64,000 bases of DNA, taken from contig NZ_CANKUD010000005.1 of assembly GCF_947486615.1 (NCBI RefSeq), forward strand, positions 1 to 64,000, read 5' to 3'. How positions within the stretch are numbered: position 1 is the stretch's first letter; every line of letters starts with the position of its first letter. This document shows positions 44,654 to 52,335 of this stretch, one piece after another. Origin of the DNA: an uncultured Modestobacter sp. Its GTDB lineage: Bacteria > Actinomycetota > Actinomycetes > Mycobacteriales > Geodermatophilaceae. Below the pieces are notes generated by a model. That model was given only the letters and a program-made list of their open reading frames with translations, did no database searches and was not told where the DNA came from. Position numbers and translations under genes: made by a program.

Positions 44654-45761
44654 GCCGCCGCACGGTGGCCGCCAGGGTCCGGGCGGTGAGCCGGCCGTCC
44701 GCCAGTCCGAGGGCGACGACGTCGTCGAACACCCGCTGGTCCTCGCGGGCCGCGCGCACCGCCGCGTCCATCAGCACCGGCCAGCGGCTCAGCTGGGAGG
44801 CCAGCGACGACCCGCGCAGGTGCCCGCCGAGCCGGCGCCGCAGCAGCTGCCGGTGCACCTGCCCGGCCCGCGCCCCGGCGCCCGCCGCGGCTCCGGCCAG
44901 CGCCCCGGACAGCACGGCGTAGAAGATCCCCTCGCCGGTGAGCGGGTTGATCAGCGACTGCGCGTCCCCGGCCAGCAGCACCCGGCCGCCGGGCAGCGCC
45001 GGCCGGCCGGTCGACAGCGGCAGCCGGTGCGCCCGCAGGCCCTCGGGCTGCACCCCCGGCAGCAGCCGGTGCAGGCCGGCGACCAGCTCCGCCCGGGTCA
45101 CCCCGCCCGCGACCAGCTCGCCGTAGCCGACGTTGGCCCGGCCGTCGCCGAGCGGGAACGACCAGGCGTAGGCCGGCCAGCGGCGCTCCGTCGTGGTCAC
45201 CACCTGCACGCCGTCGGAGCCGGGCAGCACCGGCGCGTAGCCGCGGATCGCCACCGCCAGCCGGTCCGGCCGGTTCACCGGCACGCCCAGCGCCCGGCGG
45301 ACCACCGACTCCGCGCCGTCCGCGCCGACCAGCACCCCGGCCCGGACGATGCCGTCCACCTCGACGTGCTCCGGGTGCACGGTGACCGACCGGACGGTGT
45401 GCCGGCGGAACCGGACGCCGGTGGCCAGCACCTGGGCCAGCAGTCGGCCGTCGAGCACCGCGCGCGGCACCACGACCGAGGGCCGGGTGGTCGCCCGCTC
45501 GACCGTCGTCCCGCCGGGGCCGCGCAGCCGCAGCCGCGGCACGGATGGGTACCCGTCGGTCAGTGCGGCGACGTCCAGGCCGAGGCCGGCGAGCACGTCG
45601 AGAGCCTCCGGGGCGATGCCGTCACCGCAGACCTTGTCCCGGGGGAACCCGGCGCGGTCCAGCACCAGCACGTCGGCGTCCGGGTGGGCCCGGCGGACGG
45701 CGGCGGCGCAGGCCGCACCGGCGGGCCCGCCCCCCACCACGACGACGTCGGCGTGCTCCAC
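44646..45761 (-). CDS. Geranylgeranyl reductase-family FAD oxidoreductase
   Basis: The 371-residue flavoprotein has the dinucleotide-binding motif VVVVGGGPAGAACAAAVRR, PRDKVCGDGIAPEALDVL (the family CGxG motif), VGADGAESVVRRALG and the second FAD motif LLAGDAQSLINPLTGEGI. It belongs to the digeranylgeranyl/menaquinone-type reductase family, which saturates isoprenoid double bonds, for instance in menaquinone. No other quinone gene is adjacent, though menB is 8 kb away. It starts 3 bp after the lipoprotein gene and is its operon partner. The C-terminus is convergent with, and overlaps by 8 bp, the GGDEF gene. Confidence 0.85.
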   Translation of the reverse strand: MEHADVVVVGGGPAGAACAAAVRRAHPDADVLVLDRAGFPRDKVCGDGIAPEALDVLAGLGLDVAALTDGYPSVPRLRLRGPGGTTVERATTRPSVVVPRAVLDGRLLAQVLATGVRFRRHTVRSVTVHPEHVEVDGIVRAGVLVGADGAESVVRRALGVPVNRPDRLAVAIRGYAPVLPGSDGVQVVTTTERRWPAYAWSFPLGDGRANVGYGELVAGGVTRAELVAGLHRLLPGVQPEGLRAHRLPLSTGRPALPGGRVLLAGDAQSLINPLTGEGIFYAVLSGALAGAAAGAGARAGQVHRQLLRRRLGGHLRGSSLASQLSRWPVLMDAAVRAAREDQRVFDDVVALGLADGRLTARTLAATVRRLR

Positions 45762-45764
45762 CGG

Positions 45765-45959
45765 TCAGGTGTTGTCGGCCGGATCGGGCGTGCCGGTCTG
45801 GTCGCAGTTCTCGTCGTGGCTGTTGTTGTTGCCGCCGTCGCAGTCGGTCTCGCCGCGCTGCAGGTCGGTGTTCTCGCCGGCGCAGCCGGTGAGGGCGGTA
45901 CCGGTGAGCGCGGTGCTCCCGGCGATCGCCAGCGCCACCAGGGTCCTCGTCAGTCGCAT
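45765..45959 (-). CDS. Small putative lipoprotein
   Basis: The 64-residue precursor MRLTRTLVALAIAGSTALTG... ends its hydrophobic segment with the lipobox LTGC (Cys26). The mature 39 residues are Asp/Asn/Thr-rich (GGNNNSHDENCDQTG) with two further cysteines, which may form a disulphide. Lipid attachment outside the membrane is expected. No known family. It is followed 3 bp later by the flavoprotein gene. The ATG ends at 45959; upstream in-frame codons lie in the spacer. Confidence 0.7.
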   Translation of the reverse strand: MRLTRTLVALAIAGSTALTGTALTGCAGENTDLQRGETDCDGGNNNSHDENCDQTGTPDPADNT

Positions 45960-45995
45960 GCCCCGACCGGTGCCCACGGCTCGCCGGCGTCAACC

Positions 45996-46565
45996 TCAGG
46001 TCGCCGGGGGCGTCCACTTCCGCGCCGGGTGCCGGTAGCCGTCGACGAAGGCCAGCAGCTCCGCGGCGTCGTGCACCACCCCGAGGGCCTCCAGCCGGTT
46101 GGCGGCGAGGTAGCCGTCGTCGACCATCCGGCGCAGCTGACCCAGCAGCGGCTGCCAGAAGCCCTCGACGTCCAGCAGGGCCGTCGGCTTGGCGTGCAGC
46201 CCGAGCATCCCCCAGGTCCAGGCCTCGAAGAGCTCCTCGAGGGTGCCGGCGGCGCCGGGGAGGGCGACGAAGGCATCGGACAGGTCGGCCATCACCGCCT
46301 TGCGCTCGTGCATCGTCTGCACGACCTCCAGCCGGGGCAGGCCGGGGTGGGCCACCTCGTCGTCCACCAGGTGCTGGGGGATGACCCCGACGACCTCGCC
46401 GCCGGCGGCCAGCGCGGCGTCGGCCACCACGCCCATCAGGCCGACGTTGCCCCCGCCGTAGACGATGCCCACCCCGGCCCGGGCCAGGGCGGTGGCGAAG
46501 TCGGCGGCAGCCTGCTGGTGGGACGGCGGGCCCGCGTGGGACCCGGTGAAGACGGCGATGCGCAC
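45996..46565 (-). CDS. LOG family protein (TIGR00730-type)
   Basis: The 189-residue Rossmann-like protein has IAVFTGSHAG, IVYGGGNVGLMGVVADAALAAGGEVVGVIP and MHERKAVMADLSDAFVALPGAAGTLEELFEAWTW, split here into its conserved parts. The nucleotide motif PGGxGTxxE reads PGAAGTLEE, with Gly to Ala at one site. Family members are cytokinin-type phosphoribohydrolases (LOG) or of unknown role. The GTG ending at 46565 is supported by a TACCGT box 7 nt upstream. Three tandem palindromes lie behind its promoter. Confidence 0.85.
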   Translation of the reverse strand: MRIAVFTGSHAGPPSHQQAAADFATALARAGVGIVYGGGNVGLMGVVADAALAAGGEVVGVIPQHLVDDEVAHPGLPRLEVVQTMHERKAVMADLSDAFVALPGAAGTLEELFEAWTWGMLGLHAKPTALLDVEGFWQPLLGQLRRMVDDGYLAANRLEALGVVHDAAELLAFVDGYRHPARKWTPPAT

Positions 46566-46572
46566 GGACCGC

Positions 46573-46578
46573 ACGGTA
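46573..46578 (-). promoter_or_regulatory. -10 box of the LOG gene
   Basis: TACCGT on the minus strand, 7 nt before the GTG: leaderless promoter. Confidence 0.5.
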
Positions 46579-46604
46579 GGCGCACCGCCGTCCTCCCCGA
46601 GAAC

Positions 46605-46691
46605 CCCGGCCATGTTCGCCAACATGGCCGGGTCGGGCGGCCATGTTCGCCAACATGGCCGGGTCGGGCGGCCATGTTCGCCAACATGGCC
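46605..46691. repeat. Three tandem GGCCATGTT-family palindromes, 31-bp period
   Basis: Copies start at 46608, 46639 and 46670, each GGCCATGTT, loop CGCC, AACATGGCC, joined by GGGTCGGGC. The exact 31-bp period shows recent tandem duplication of the element with its spacer. They lie on the 3' side of the MaoC gene (stop 46711) and about 40 bp upstream of the LOG gene start. Confidence 0.9.
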
Positions 46692-46710
46692 GGCCCTGGG
46701 ATGCGGGGGC

Positions 46711-47178
46711 TCAGGCGTAGGTGCGGAAGACCAGCTCGGCGATGCAGACCGGCTTCTCGCCGCCCTCCCGCTCGATGACCGCGCCGATGGTCAGCTGCAG
46801 GCCGCCGGCGATCTCGGTGACGTCGTTCAGCGTCGCGGTCAGCCGGATCCGGGAGCCGACCGGCACCGGCGCGGGGAAGCGCACCTTGTTCAGGCCGTAG
46901 TTCACGCCCATCTTCGCGTCGCTGACGCTGAGCACCTGGGAGTACATCGGGACGACGAGGGAGAGGGTGAGGTACCCGTGCCCGATCGGTCCGCCGAAGG
47001 GGCTCTCGGCCTTGGCCCGCTCGACGTCGACGTGGATCCACTGGTGGTCCCCGGTGGCGTCGGCGAAGGTGTTCACCCGCTCCTGGGTGACCTCGAACCA
47101 GTCGCTGGTGCCCAGCTCCTGGCCCGTGAGCGAGGGCAGCTCGGCGATGGTCGTGGTGGTCCGCGTCGATGCGGTCAT
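46711..47178 (-). CDS. MaoC-like dehydratase
   Basis: The 155-residue single hotdog protein has FADATGDHQWIHVDVERAKAESPFGGPIGHGYLTLSLV, with the hydratase catalytic Asp and His (D-x-x-x-x-H) and the conserved GHGYLTLSL helix. It is similar to NodN/Rv0130-type R-specific enoyl-CoA hydratases. The substrate is an enoyl thioester of unknown length. The ATG ends at 47178 and has GAGGAGAACC upstream. It diverges from the His-rich PHP gene. Confidence 0.87.
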   Translation of the reverse strand: MTASTRTTTTIAELPSLTGQELGTSDWFEVTQERVNTFADATGDHQWIHVDVERAKAESPFGGPIGHGYLTLSLVVPMYSQVLSVSDAKMGVNYGLNKVRFPAPVPVGSRIRLTATLNDVTEIAGGLQLTIGAVIEREGGEKPVCIAELVFRTYA

Positions 47179-47403
47179 CGGTTCTCCTCGGGGTGCGGGG
47201 TCCGGCGCCGCGATCCTGCCACCGGTGCGCGCCGTCCGGGCGGTGAGCCGGTGGGCCCGCCCGCGTGCACCGCGTTGTTGCGAGCTGTTCGCACCAGTGT
47301 GTGTTGTTGGCCGGATGCTCGTCTGCGTGTCACCCATTCGTGGCGGTCCCATCGGAGAGTCGCTGCCGACAGATGCAGGACGGACGATGCGGGAGCGCCT
47401 CGA

Positions 47404-49101
47404 ATGAGCCACGACCACGACCACGGCCACGGCCACCACCACCACGGCGACCACGACCACCACCACCACGCGACCTCCGGGGTCGAGGGCACCTGGGCCG
47501 ACCCGCAGGCCGACGACCCGTTGTCGGTCTCGCGCCGTGGCTTCCTGGCCACCGCGGCCGCCGTCGCCGGTGCCGCTGCCGGTGTCGCCGGTGTCGCGGG
47601 CGGGCTGGGCCAGGGCGTCGCCGCCGCGGCCGAGGCCGGGACCACCACCAACGCCTGGACCGGGCGTTCGCAGTTCTACGCCGGCGACCACCACATCCAC
47701 ACCAAGTACTCGCCGGACGCGCAGTACGACGTGGCGACCCAGGTCATCAAGGGCCGGCAGTACGGCCTGGACTGGATGGTCATCACCGACCACGGTGGCG
47801 TCGCCCACCAGAAGCTCTCGATCGACAAGATCACCCCGGAGATCGAGAAGGTCCGCCGTCAGTACGCGGGCACGATGATCTACCAGGGCCTGGAGTGGAA
47901 CATCCCGAGCGCCGAGCACGCCACGGTCATGCTGCCGCCGGGCCCGGCGACGGTCGACATCCTCAAGGCCTTCGAGGCCGGCTACGACGGCAGCGTGCTG
48001 TCGGCCAAGGGGGTCACCGGCAACGTCGAGCCCTACGCCATCGAGGCGCTGAAGTACCTGGACAACCAGGTCCGCAACCGGCGCACCGAGATCGCGCTGA
48101 TGTTCGCCAACCACCCGAGCCGGCAGGGCATCGACAGCCCGCACGAGATCCGCAACTGGCGCGACGCGGCCCCGCAGGTCGCCGTGGGCATGGAGGGCGC
48201 CCCCGGTCACCAGGCCGCCGGCATCCCGACCTCGCAGGGCGGCCCCGGCAGCGGCCGTGGCTACTACGACAACGCCGGCCAGCGGGCGGACCGGTTCGTG
48301 CCCTACCCGATGGAGTCCTATCGCACCTTCGGTGGCTTCGACTGGATGACCGCGACCGTCGGCGGGCTCTGGGACTCGCTGCTGGCCGAGGGCAAGCCGT
48401 GGTGGGTCACCGCGACGTCGGACTCGCACCGGGTCTTCCGGGACACCCGCGTCCAGGGCCCGCTGGACTTCAACGCCAACGGCACCAAGGGCGACGCCGT
48501 CGACACCGGCCGGCCGATCACCCAGTACGGCGACTTCTGGCCGGGGCAGTACAGCAGCACCCTGGTGGGCTCGGACTCCCGCTCCTACGTGGGCATCATG
48601 CAGGGCCTGCAGGCCGGCAAGGTCGTGGCCGTGCACGGCCGGATCATCGAGGGCCTCGACGTGCGGGTCCGTTCGGCCAAGGACGGCGACCCGCAGGGCG
48701 CCACGCTCGGCGGTCGCACCTGGGTCCGCCGCGGCGGCGACGTCACGGTGACCATCACGGTCAAGGTGGCCGGTGGCGCCAACGCCAACGGCGACGTGCC
48801 GAAGCTGGCCAAGGTCGACGTCATCAGCGGCCCGGTCACCGGTGCCGCCTCCGACCGGGACGTCTTCACCGCCCCGGAGACCGCCGTGGTGAAGACCTTC
48901 GAGGTCGGCCGCGGCCGGGCGCAGTGGACCTTCGAGCACACCTTCACCAACGTGGAGCGCTCGTTCTACGTCCGCCTGCGCGGCAGCGACGGCAACCAGC
49001 TGGACAGCAACGGCAACCCGCTGATGGACGTCGTCGGGGACGCGAACCCGTGGGAGGACCTCTGGTTCTACGCCAACCCGGTGTTCGTCGACGCGATCTG
49101 A
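47404..49101 (+). CDS. Tat-exported PHP-domain protein with histidine-rich N-terminus
   Basis: The 565-residue protein opens with a run of His/Asp residues (MSHDHDHGHGHHHHGDHDHH, about residues 1-22), which precedes the twin-arginine signal SRRGFLATAAAVAGAAAGVAG (43-65). The mature part begins near residue 78 with a PHP phosphoesterase domain: DHHIHTKYSPDAQYD, DWMVITDHGG, FANHPSRQG and SDSHRV, all typical metal ligands. Export by Tat implies folding with metal inside the cell. PHP enzymes use three metals to cleave phosphoesters; the substrate is unknown. The His tract probably handles Zn, Ni or Fe. The stop overlaps the next start (TGATG). GGGAG lies 8 nt before the ATG. Confidence 0.85.
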   Translation: MSHDHDHGHGHHHHGDHDHHHHATSGVEGTWADPQADDPLSVSRRGFLATAAAVAGAAAGVAGVAGGLGQGVAAAAEAGTTTNAWTGRSQFYAGDHHIHTKYSPDAQYDVATQVIKGRQYGLDWMVITDHGGVAHQKLSIDKITPEIEKVRRQYAGTMIYQGLEWNIPSAEHATVMLPPGPATVDILKAFEAGYDGSVLSAKGVTGNVEPYAIEALKYLDNQVRNRRTEIALMFANHPSRQGIDSPHEIRNWRDAAPQVAVGMEGAPGHQAAGIPTSQGGPGSGRGYYDNAGQRADRFVPYPMESYRTFGGFDWMTATVGGLWDSLLAEGKPWWVTATSDSHRVFRDTRVQGPLDFNANGTKGDAVDTGRPITQYGDFWPGQYSSTLVGSDSRSYVGIMQGLQAGKVVAVHGRIIEGLDVRVRSAKDGDPQGATLGGRTWVRRGGDVTVTITVKVAGGANANGDVPKLAKVDVISGPVTGAASDRDVFTAPETAVVKTFEVGRGRAQWTFEHTFTNVERSFYVRLRGSDGNQLDSNGNPLMDVVGDANPWEDLWFYANPVFVDAI

Positions 49102-49703
49102 TGACGGCGGCGCTGACCGCACTCTGGTGGGGCGTGGCGCCGGGGGCCGACGAGGTCCCCGACGCCCACCTGCTGGCGGCGGTCGACGAGGCGCTGGCCG
49201 GCTCGGGCGCCGGGGCGGAGCTGGTCTGCACGCACGTGGACCGCTCCGGCCCGGCGCCCCGGGTCGGGGTCTCGCTGCGGCTGACCGGGGAGCCGGCCGA
49301 CCCGGCGGCCACCCGGGCGGCCCTGGCCGATGCGCTGGGTGGACCGGTGGTCGCCGGTGACCCCGGCGAGGACGCCGACGAGGGCAGCACCGCCCCGGCT
49401 CGGGTCGCGCTGGACGAGGCCGGTGCCGGCACCGCGGGCCGGGCGGTCCGGTTCCCCGGCTCGGCCGGGGTCACCGGCCGGATCTCGGTGGCCGACCTGA
49501 TCGCCGCCACCGCGATCGAGCGGGTGAACGGGATCGGCGTGGAGCCCACGGGCTCCGACGTCGTCGAGACCGGCCCGAACGGGTTCCTGCGGCCGACGCA
49601 CTCCGGCGGGCAGCTCACCCTGCTCGTCGAGCGGGCGGCCGGGGGAGTGCTCCAGCCGTTCGAGATCGAGGACCCGCACGTGTGCTGCGAGGGCGGTCAC
49701 TGA
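49101..49703 (+). CDS. Unknown protein coupled to the PHP gene
   Basis: The 200-residue protein starts at an ATG sharing one base with the PHP stop, so the two are translationally coupled. It is Ala/Gly/Val-rich with no signal peptide or membrane segment. The centre reads GRISVADLIAATAIERVNGIGVEPTGSDVVETG and the end is EIEDPHVCCEGGH. The terminal CCEGGH with His187-type neighbours could bind a metal, which would fit a metallochaperone for the His-rich partner; this is inference. A strong hairpin follows. No family is recognised. Confidence 0.6.
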   Translation: MTAALTALWWGVAPGADEVPDAHLLAAVDEALAGSGAGAELVCTHVDRSGPAPRVGVSLRLTGEPADPAATRAALADALGGPVVAGDPGEDADEGSTAPARVALDEAGAGTAGRAVRFPGSAGVTGRISVADLIAATAIERVNGIGVEPTGSDVVETGPNGFLRPTHSGGQLTLLVERAAGGVLQPFEIEDPHVCCEGGH

Positions 49704-49709
49704 CCGACC

Positions 49710-49743
49710 CCCTGGGGCAGGGACGCAGGTCCCTGCCCCAGGG
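49710..49743. terminator. Bidirectional terminator between convergent genes
   Basis: CCCTGGGGCAGGGAC, loop GCAG, GTCCCTGCCCCAGGG: perfect 15-bp stem fitting exactly between the stops at 49703 and 49747. Confidence 0.8.
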
Positions 49744-49746
49744 CCG

Positions 49747-50043
49747 TCACACCGCCGGGGTGGCGAAGCCGATCTCCTTGTCGGCGATGCACGCCGGGAA
49801 GGTCTCGAACACCCGGGCCCGCTCGGGCGCGTCGTTGTACACGGCCTCCACCCGGCGGAACTCGTCCTGGTCGCCGTCGTGCGCGACGGCCCAGGTGAAC
49901 GTCTCGTGCTCGTCGTCGACCAGCGCGAACAGCAGCCGGAACCCGTACTGCGCCCGCACCGGGACCAGGGTCGGGAACCAGGCCAGGAAGTCGGCCATCC
50001 GGCCCGGCTCCATCACGTAGCGGCGCAGCTGCACGGTCTCCAT
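49747..50043 (-). CDS. NIPSNAP family protein
   Basis: The 98-residue protein METVQLRRYVMEPGRMADFLAWF...QYGFRLLFALVDDEHETFTWAVAHD has the NIPSNAP/dimeric alpha-beta barrel pattern: an initial strand LRRY, an amphipathic helix, and the DEFRRVEAVYND helix. Family members bind small ligands or haem, or have no known role. The ATG ends at 50043 with CAGGAT 6 nt before. It diverges from the Nudix gene; between them a 14-bp tandem repeat (CTCGTCCGGATCGC, 50115-50142) is the only visible oddity. Confidence 0.82.
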   Translation of the reverse strand: METVQLRRYVMEPGRMADFLAWFPTLVPVRAQYGFRLLFALVDDEHETFTWAVAHDGDQDEFRRVEAVYNDAPERARVFETFPACIADKEIGFATPAV

Positions 50044-50200
50044 GCCGTCATCCTGCCCGGCGTGCGCCGATGCCACCGTCGGACCGGGCGGGTGGGGCGT
50101 CCGCCACTCCTCGTCTCGTCCGGATCGCCTCGTCCGGATCGCCTCGTGCCCGACCGGTGCCCCGGGTGGCGGCGGGTCGACCCCACGGCAGACTGTCGCC

Positions 50201-50659
50201 GTGCGCTCCCTGACCGACGGCTGGACCACCTGCGCCCTGGGTCACCGGCACTGGGGGCTGGCCGGGGCGGCCGGGCTGCTGCTGCACCGGCCGGGCGGCA
50301 CCGGCCCGGAGGTGCTGCTGCAGCTGCGCGTCGAGTGGTCGCACCACGGCGGCACCTGGGGCACCCCCGGCGGCGCGCTGCACCCGCGGGAGTCCCCGGC
50401 CGACGGGGCGCTGCGGGAGGCGGGTGAGGAGCTGGGGCTGCGCCGCGCCGACGTCGTCCTGGGGCGGGAGTCGGTCGACGACCACGGCGGCTGGCGCTAC
50501 ACCACGGTGCTGGCCACCCCGGCCGGTCCGCTGGAGCCGGCGGACCTGGCCCTGAACGAGGAGAGCGTCGGCGTGGGCTGGTTCGGCCTGGACGACCTGC
50601 CCGAGCTGCACCCGGGGTTCGCCGCGTCCCTGCCGGTGCTGCGTCCGCTGCTCACCTGA
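50201..50659 (+). CDS. Nudix hydrolase
   Basis: The 152-residue protein has a complete Nudix box at residues 58-80: GALHPRESPADGALREAGEE followed by LGL (G-x5-E-x7-R-E-x2-E-E-x-G-L). It should cleave a nucleoside diphosphate linked to another moiety with Mg. The sequence before the box (VEWSHHGGTWGTPGGAL) is of the general house-cleaning type. The GTG at 50201 follows a possible GACTGT box. It is followed by a membrane protein gene 32 bp downstream. Confidence 0.9.
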   Translation: MRSLTDGWTTCALGHRHWGLAGAAGLLLHRPGGTGPEVLLQLRVEWSHHGGTWGTPGGALHPRESPADGALREAGEELGLRRADVVLGRESVDDHGGWRYTTVLATPAGPLEPADLALNEESVGVGWFGLDDLPELHPGFAASLPVLRPLLT

Positions 50660-50691
50660 AGTCCGGGGCGTCTCCGGCCGAGGATGTCGGG

Positions 50692-51348
50692 GTGACCGCT
50701 GCCGATCCGCGTACCACCCTCGCCCGGGTCTGGTGGGGCCTGCTGGCCCTCGTCGTGGGCGCCGCGGTGCTCACCGACCTGGTGCGCACGATCGACGGCG
50801 CCGGCTCGGCGACCCCGGTGATCCGCTACCTGAGCTACTTCACCATCCAGAGCAACCTGCTGGTGGTGGCCGCGGCCGCCACGCTGGCCCGCGACCCCGA
50901 CCGGGACGGGCGCGGCTGGCGGGTGCTGCGACTGGACGCGCTGCTGGGCATCACCGTCACCGGGCTGGTGTACGCCGTGGTGCTCGCCCCGACCATCCAC
51001 CTGCAGGGGCTGTCCTGGTGGACCAACGTCGCGATGCACTACGTGTCACCCGTGGCCACCCTGCTCGGCTGGCTGCTGCTGGGGCCGCGGCCACGGATCA
51101 CCGGTGTCACGGTGCTGGCCGCGCTGGTGTGGCCGGTGGTCTACGCCGGCTACACGCTGGCGCACGGCGCGGTGACCGGCTGGTACCCCTATCCCTTCCT
51201 GGACGTCGGCGTCCTCGGGCTCGCCGTCGCGCTGGGGAACCTGGGCTTCGTCGTCCTGCTGGCGCTGGTGTTCCTGGTGCTGTTCCGGGCCCTGGACCGC
51301 GCGCTGCCCGCCACGGACCGCCGTGCCGAGGTGCTCAGCGCAGGCTGA
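50692..51348 (+). CDS. Pr6Pr family membrane protein
   Basis: The 218-residue protein has six hydrophobic helices and the Pr6Pr family phrases RYLSYFTIQSNLLVV, MHYVSPVATLLGWLL and GWYPYPFLDVGVLG. Family members are integral membrane proteins of unknown function, widespread in actinobacteria. The short cytosolic tail ends ATDRRAEVLSAG. The GTG start is 32 bp after the Nudix stop. The last 14 bp overlap the convergent EEP nuclease gene. Confidence 0.85.
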   Translation: MTAADPRTTLARVWWGLLALVVGAAVLTDLVRTIDGAGSATPVIRYLSYFTIQSNLLVVAAAATLARDPDRDGRGWRVLRLDALLGITVTGLVYAVVLAPTIHLQGLSWWTNVAMHYVSPVATLLGWLLLGPRPRITGVTVLAALVWPVVYAGYTLAHGAVTGWYPYPFLDVGVLGLAVALGNLGFVVLLALVFLVLFRALDRALPATDRRAEVLSAG

Positions 51349-52123
51349 CCTCGACCGTGGCCAGCCGGTGGTCGCCGATCGCCAGCGGGCGCACCCGCGG
51401 CCGGGCCGCCGCCAGCCCGGCCGGGCCGATCAGGTGGTCGAACTGCACCCGGGGTGCGCCGGCCGGGTAGCTGGGCTCGGCGACCAGCCGCCGGCCGCCG
51501 AACACCCGGGCGGGCACCGGGCCGACCAGGTTCAGGTCGCCGGCCAGCAGCACCGGGCCGGGGAGGGTGGCGCACCACCGGCGCAGCCGGACCAGCTGGC
51601 GGAGCGCGGTGTGCGGGGCGAAGGACAGGTGGGTGGCCACCACGGTGCACCCGTCGAGCTCGGCGGCGACCGCCAGCCGGGGCTCGTCGGGGAACCACCA
51701 CCAGCGGACCCGGCCGGTGCGCGGGTCGGGTGCCTGCAGCGGCAGCCGGGCCCGGCCCGCGCCCAGGGGGAGCACCGACCAGCGGCGCACCGGCAGCCGG
51801 CTGACCAGCGCGATCCCGTAGTGCGGGCCGTCGGCCGGCTCGCCCGGCCCGCGCAGCACCGGTGGGTCGACCGGCGTCCAGCTGCGGAAGGGCGACGGCG
51901 TCCCGGCGACCGCGGCGGCGTGCCGCCAGTCGGTGGCGCCCAGCGCAGCGGCCACCTCGGCGGCCTGGTCGACGCCGTGCGAGCGCGGCTGGCCGGCGTC
52001 CACCTCCTGGACGGCGAGCACGTCGACGTCCACGTCGTCCAGCGCGGCCCGCAGCGTCGCGGCGTCGACGGAGCGGCCGCCGGCGTCCCGGCCGGAGGCG
52101 AGGTTGAACGTCCCGACCCGCAT
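51335..52123 (-). CDS. Endonuclease/exonuclease/phosphatase family protein
   Basis: The 262-residue EEP-fold protein has MRVGTFNLASGRD (Asn), VDVLAVQEVD (Glu), HYGIALVSRLPV, TVVATHLSF (His), LLAGDLNLVG (Asp-x-Asn), FDHLIG and IGDHRLATVEV (final Asp-His). All catalytic and metal residues are present, so it is probably an active Mg-dependent phosphodiesterase; DNA, RNA or lipid substrates are all possible. No signal peptide. The ATG ends at 52123. It overlaps Pr6Pr by 14 bp at the 3' ends. Confidence 0.87.
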   Translation of the reverse strand: MRVGTFNLASGRDAGGRSVDAATLRAALDDVDVDVLAVQEVDAGQPRSHGVDQAAEVAAALGATDWRHAAAVAGTPSPFRSWTPVDPPVLRGPGEPADGPHYGIALVSRLPVRRWSVLPLGAGRARLPLQAPDPRTGRVRWWWFPDEPRLAVAAELDGCTVVATHLSFAPHTALRQLVRLRRWCATLPGPVLLAGDLNLVGPVPARVFGGRRLVAEPSYPAGAPRVQFDHLIGPAGLAAARPRVRPLAIGDHRLATVEVSLR

Positions 52124-52310
52124 CCTCGGGAGCCTGCCCTGCCGACGCCGGGGCGGCCAGCTCGGCGGTGGTGCAGCTCGGCGCTGCCGACCCGGGGGAG
52201 TGGCGTGCGCGGGAGTGCATGCGGGGTCGACTGCGAGCTGCCGGATGGCACGGACCTGTTCGTCTCGATGTGACGGGACGTCCACGTACGAGGCAGAGCG
52301 TGGATCCCGC

Positions 52311-52316
52311 TAGCTT
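52311..52316 (+). promoter_or_regulatory. -10 box upstream of the PhoX-like gene
   Basis: TAGCTT in CCGCTAGCTTCCCC, 19 nt before the ATG at 52336, with GGAGG between, consistent with a short leader and ribosome site. The rest of 52124-52310 shows nothing clear. Confidence 0.4.
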
Positions 52317-52335
52317 CCCCAGTACGGAGGGTCCC

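Noticed and set aside
24315-46691. Palindromes as insertion-sequence ends or phage attachment sites
   Set aside because: No transposase or integrase lies near any copy, and the copies are self-contained 22-28 bp hairpins at gene ends.
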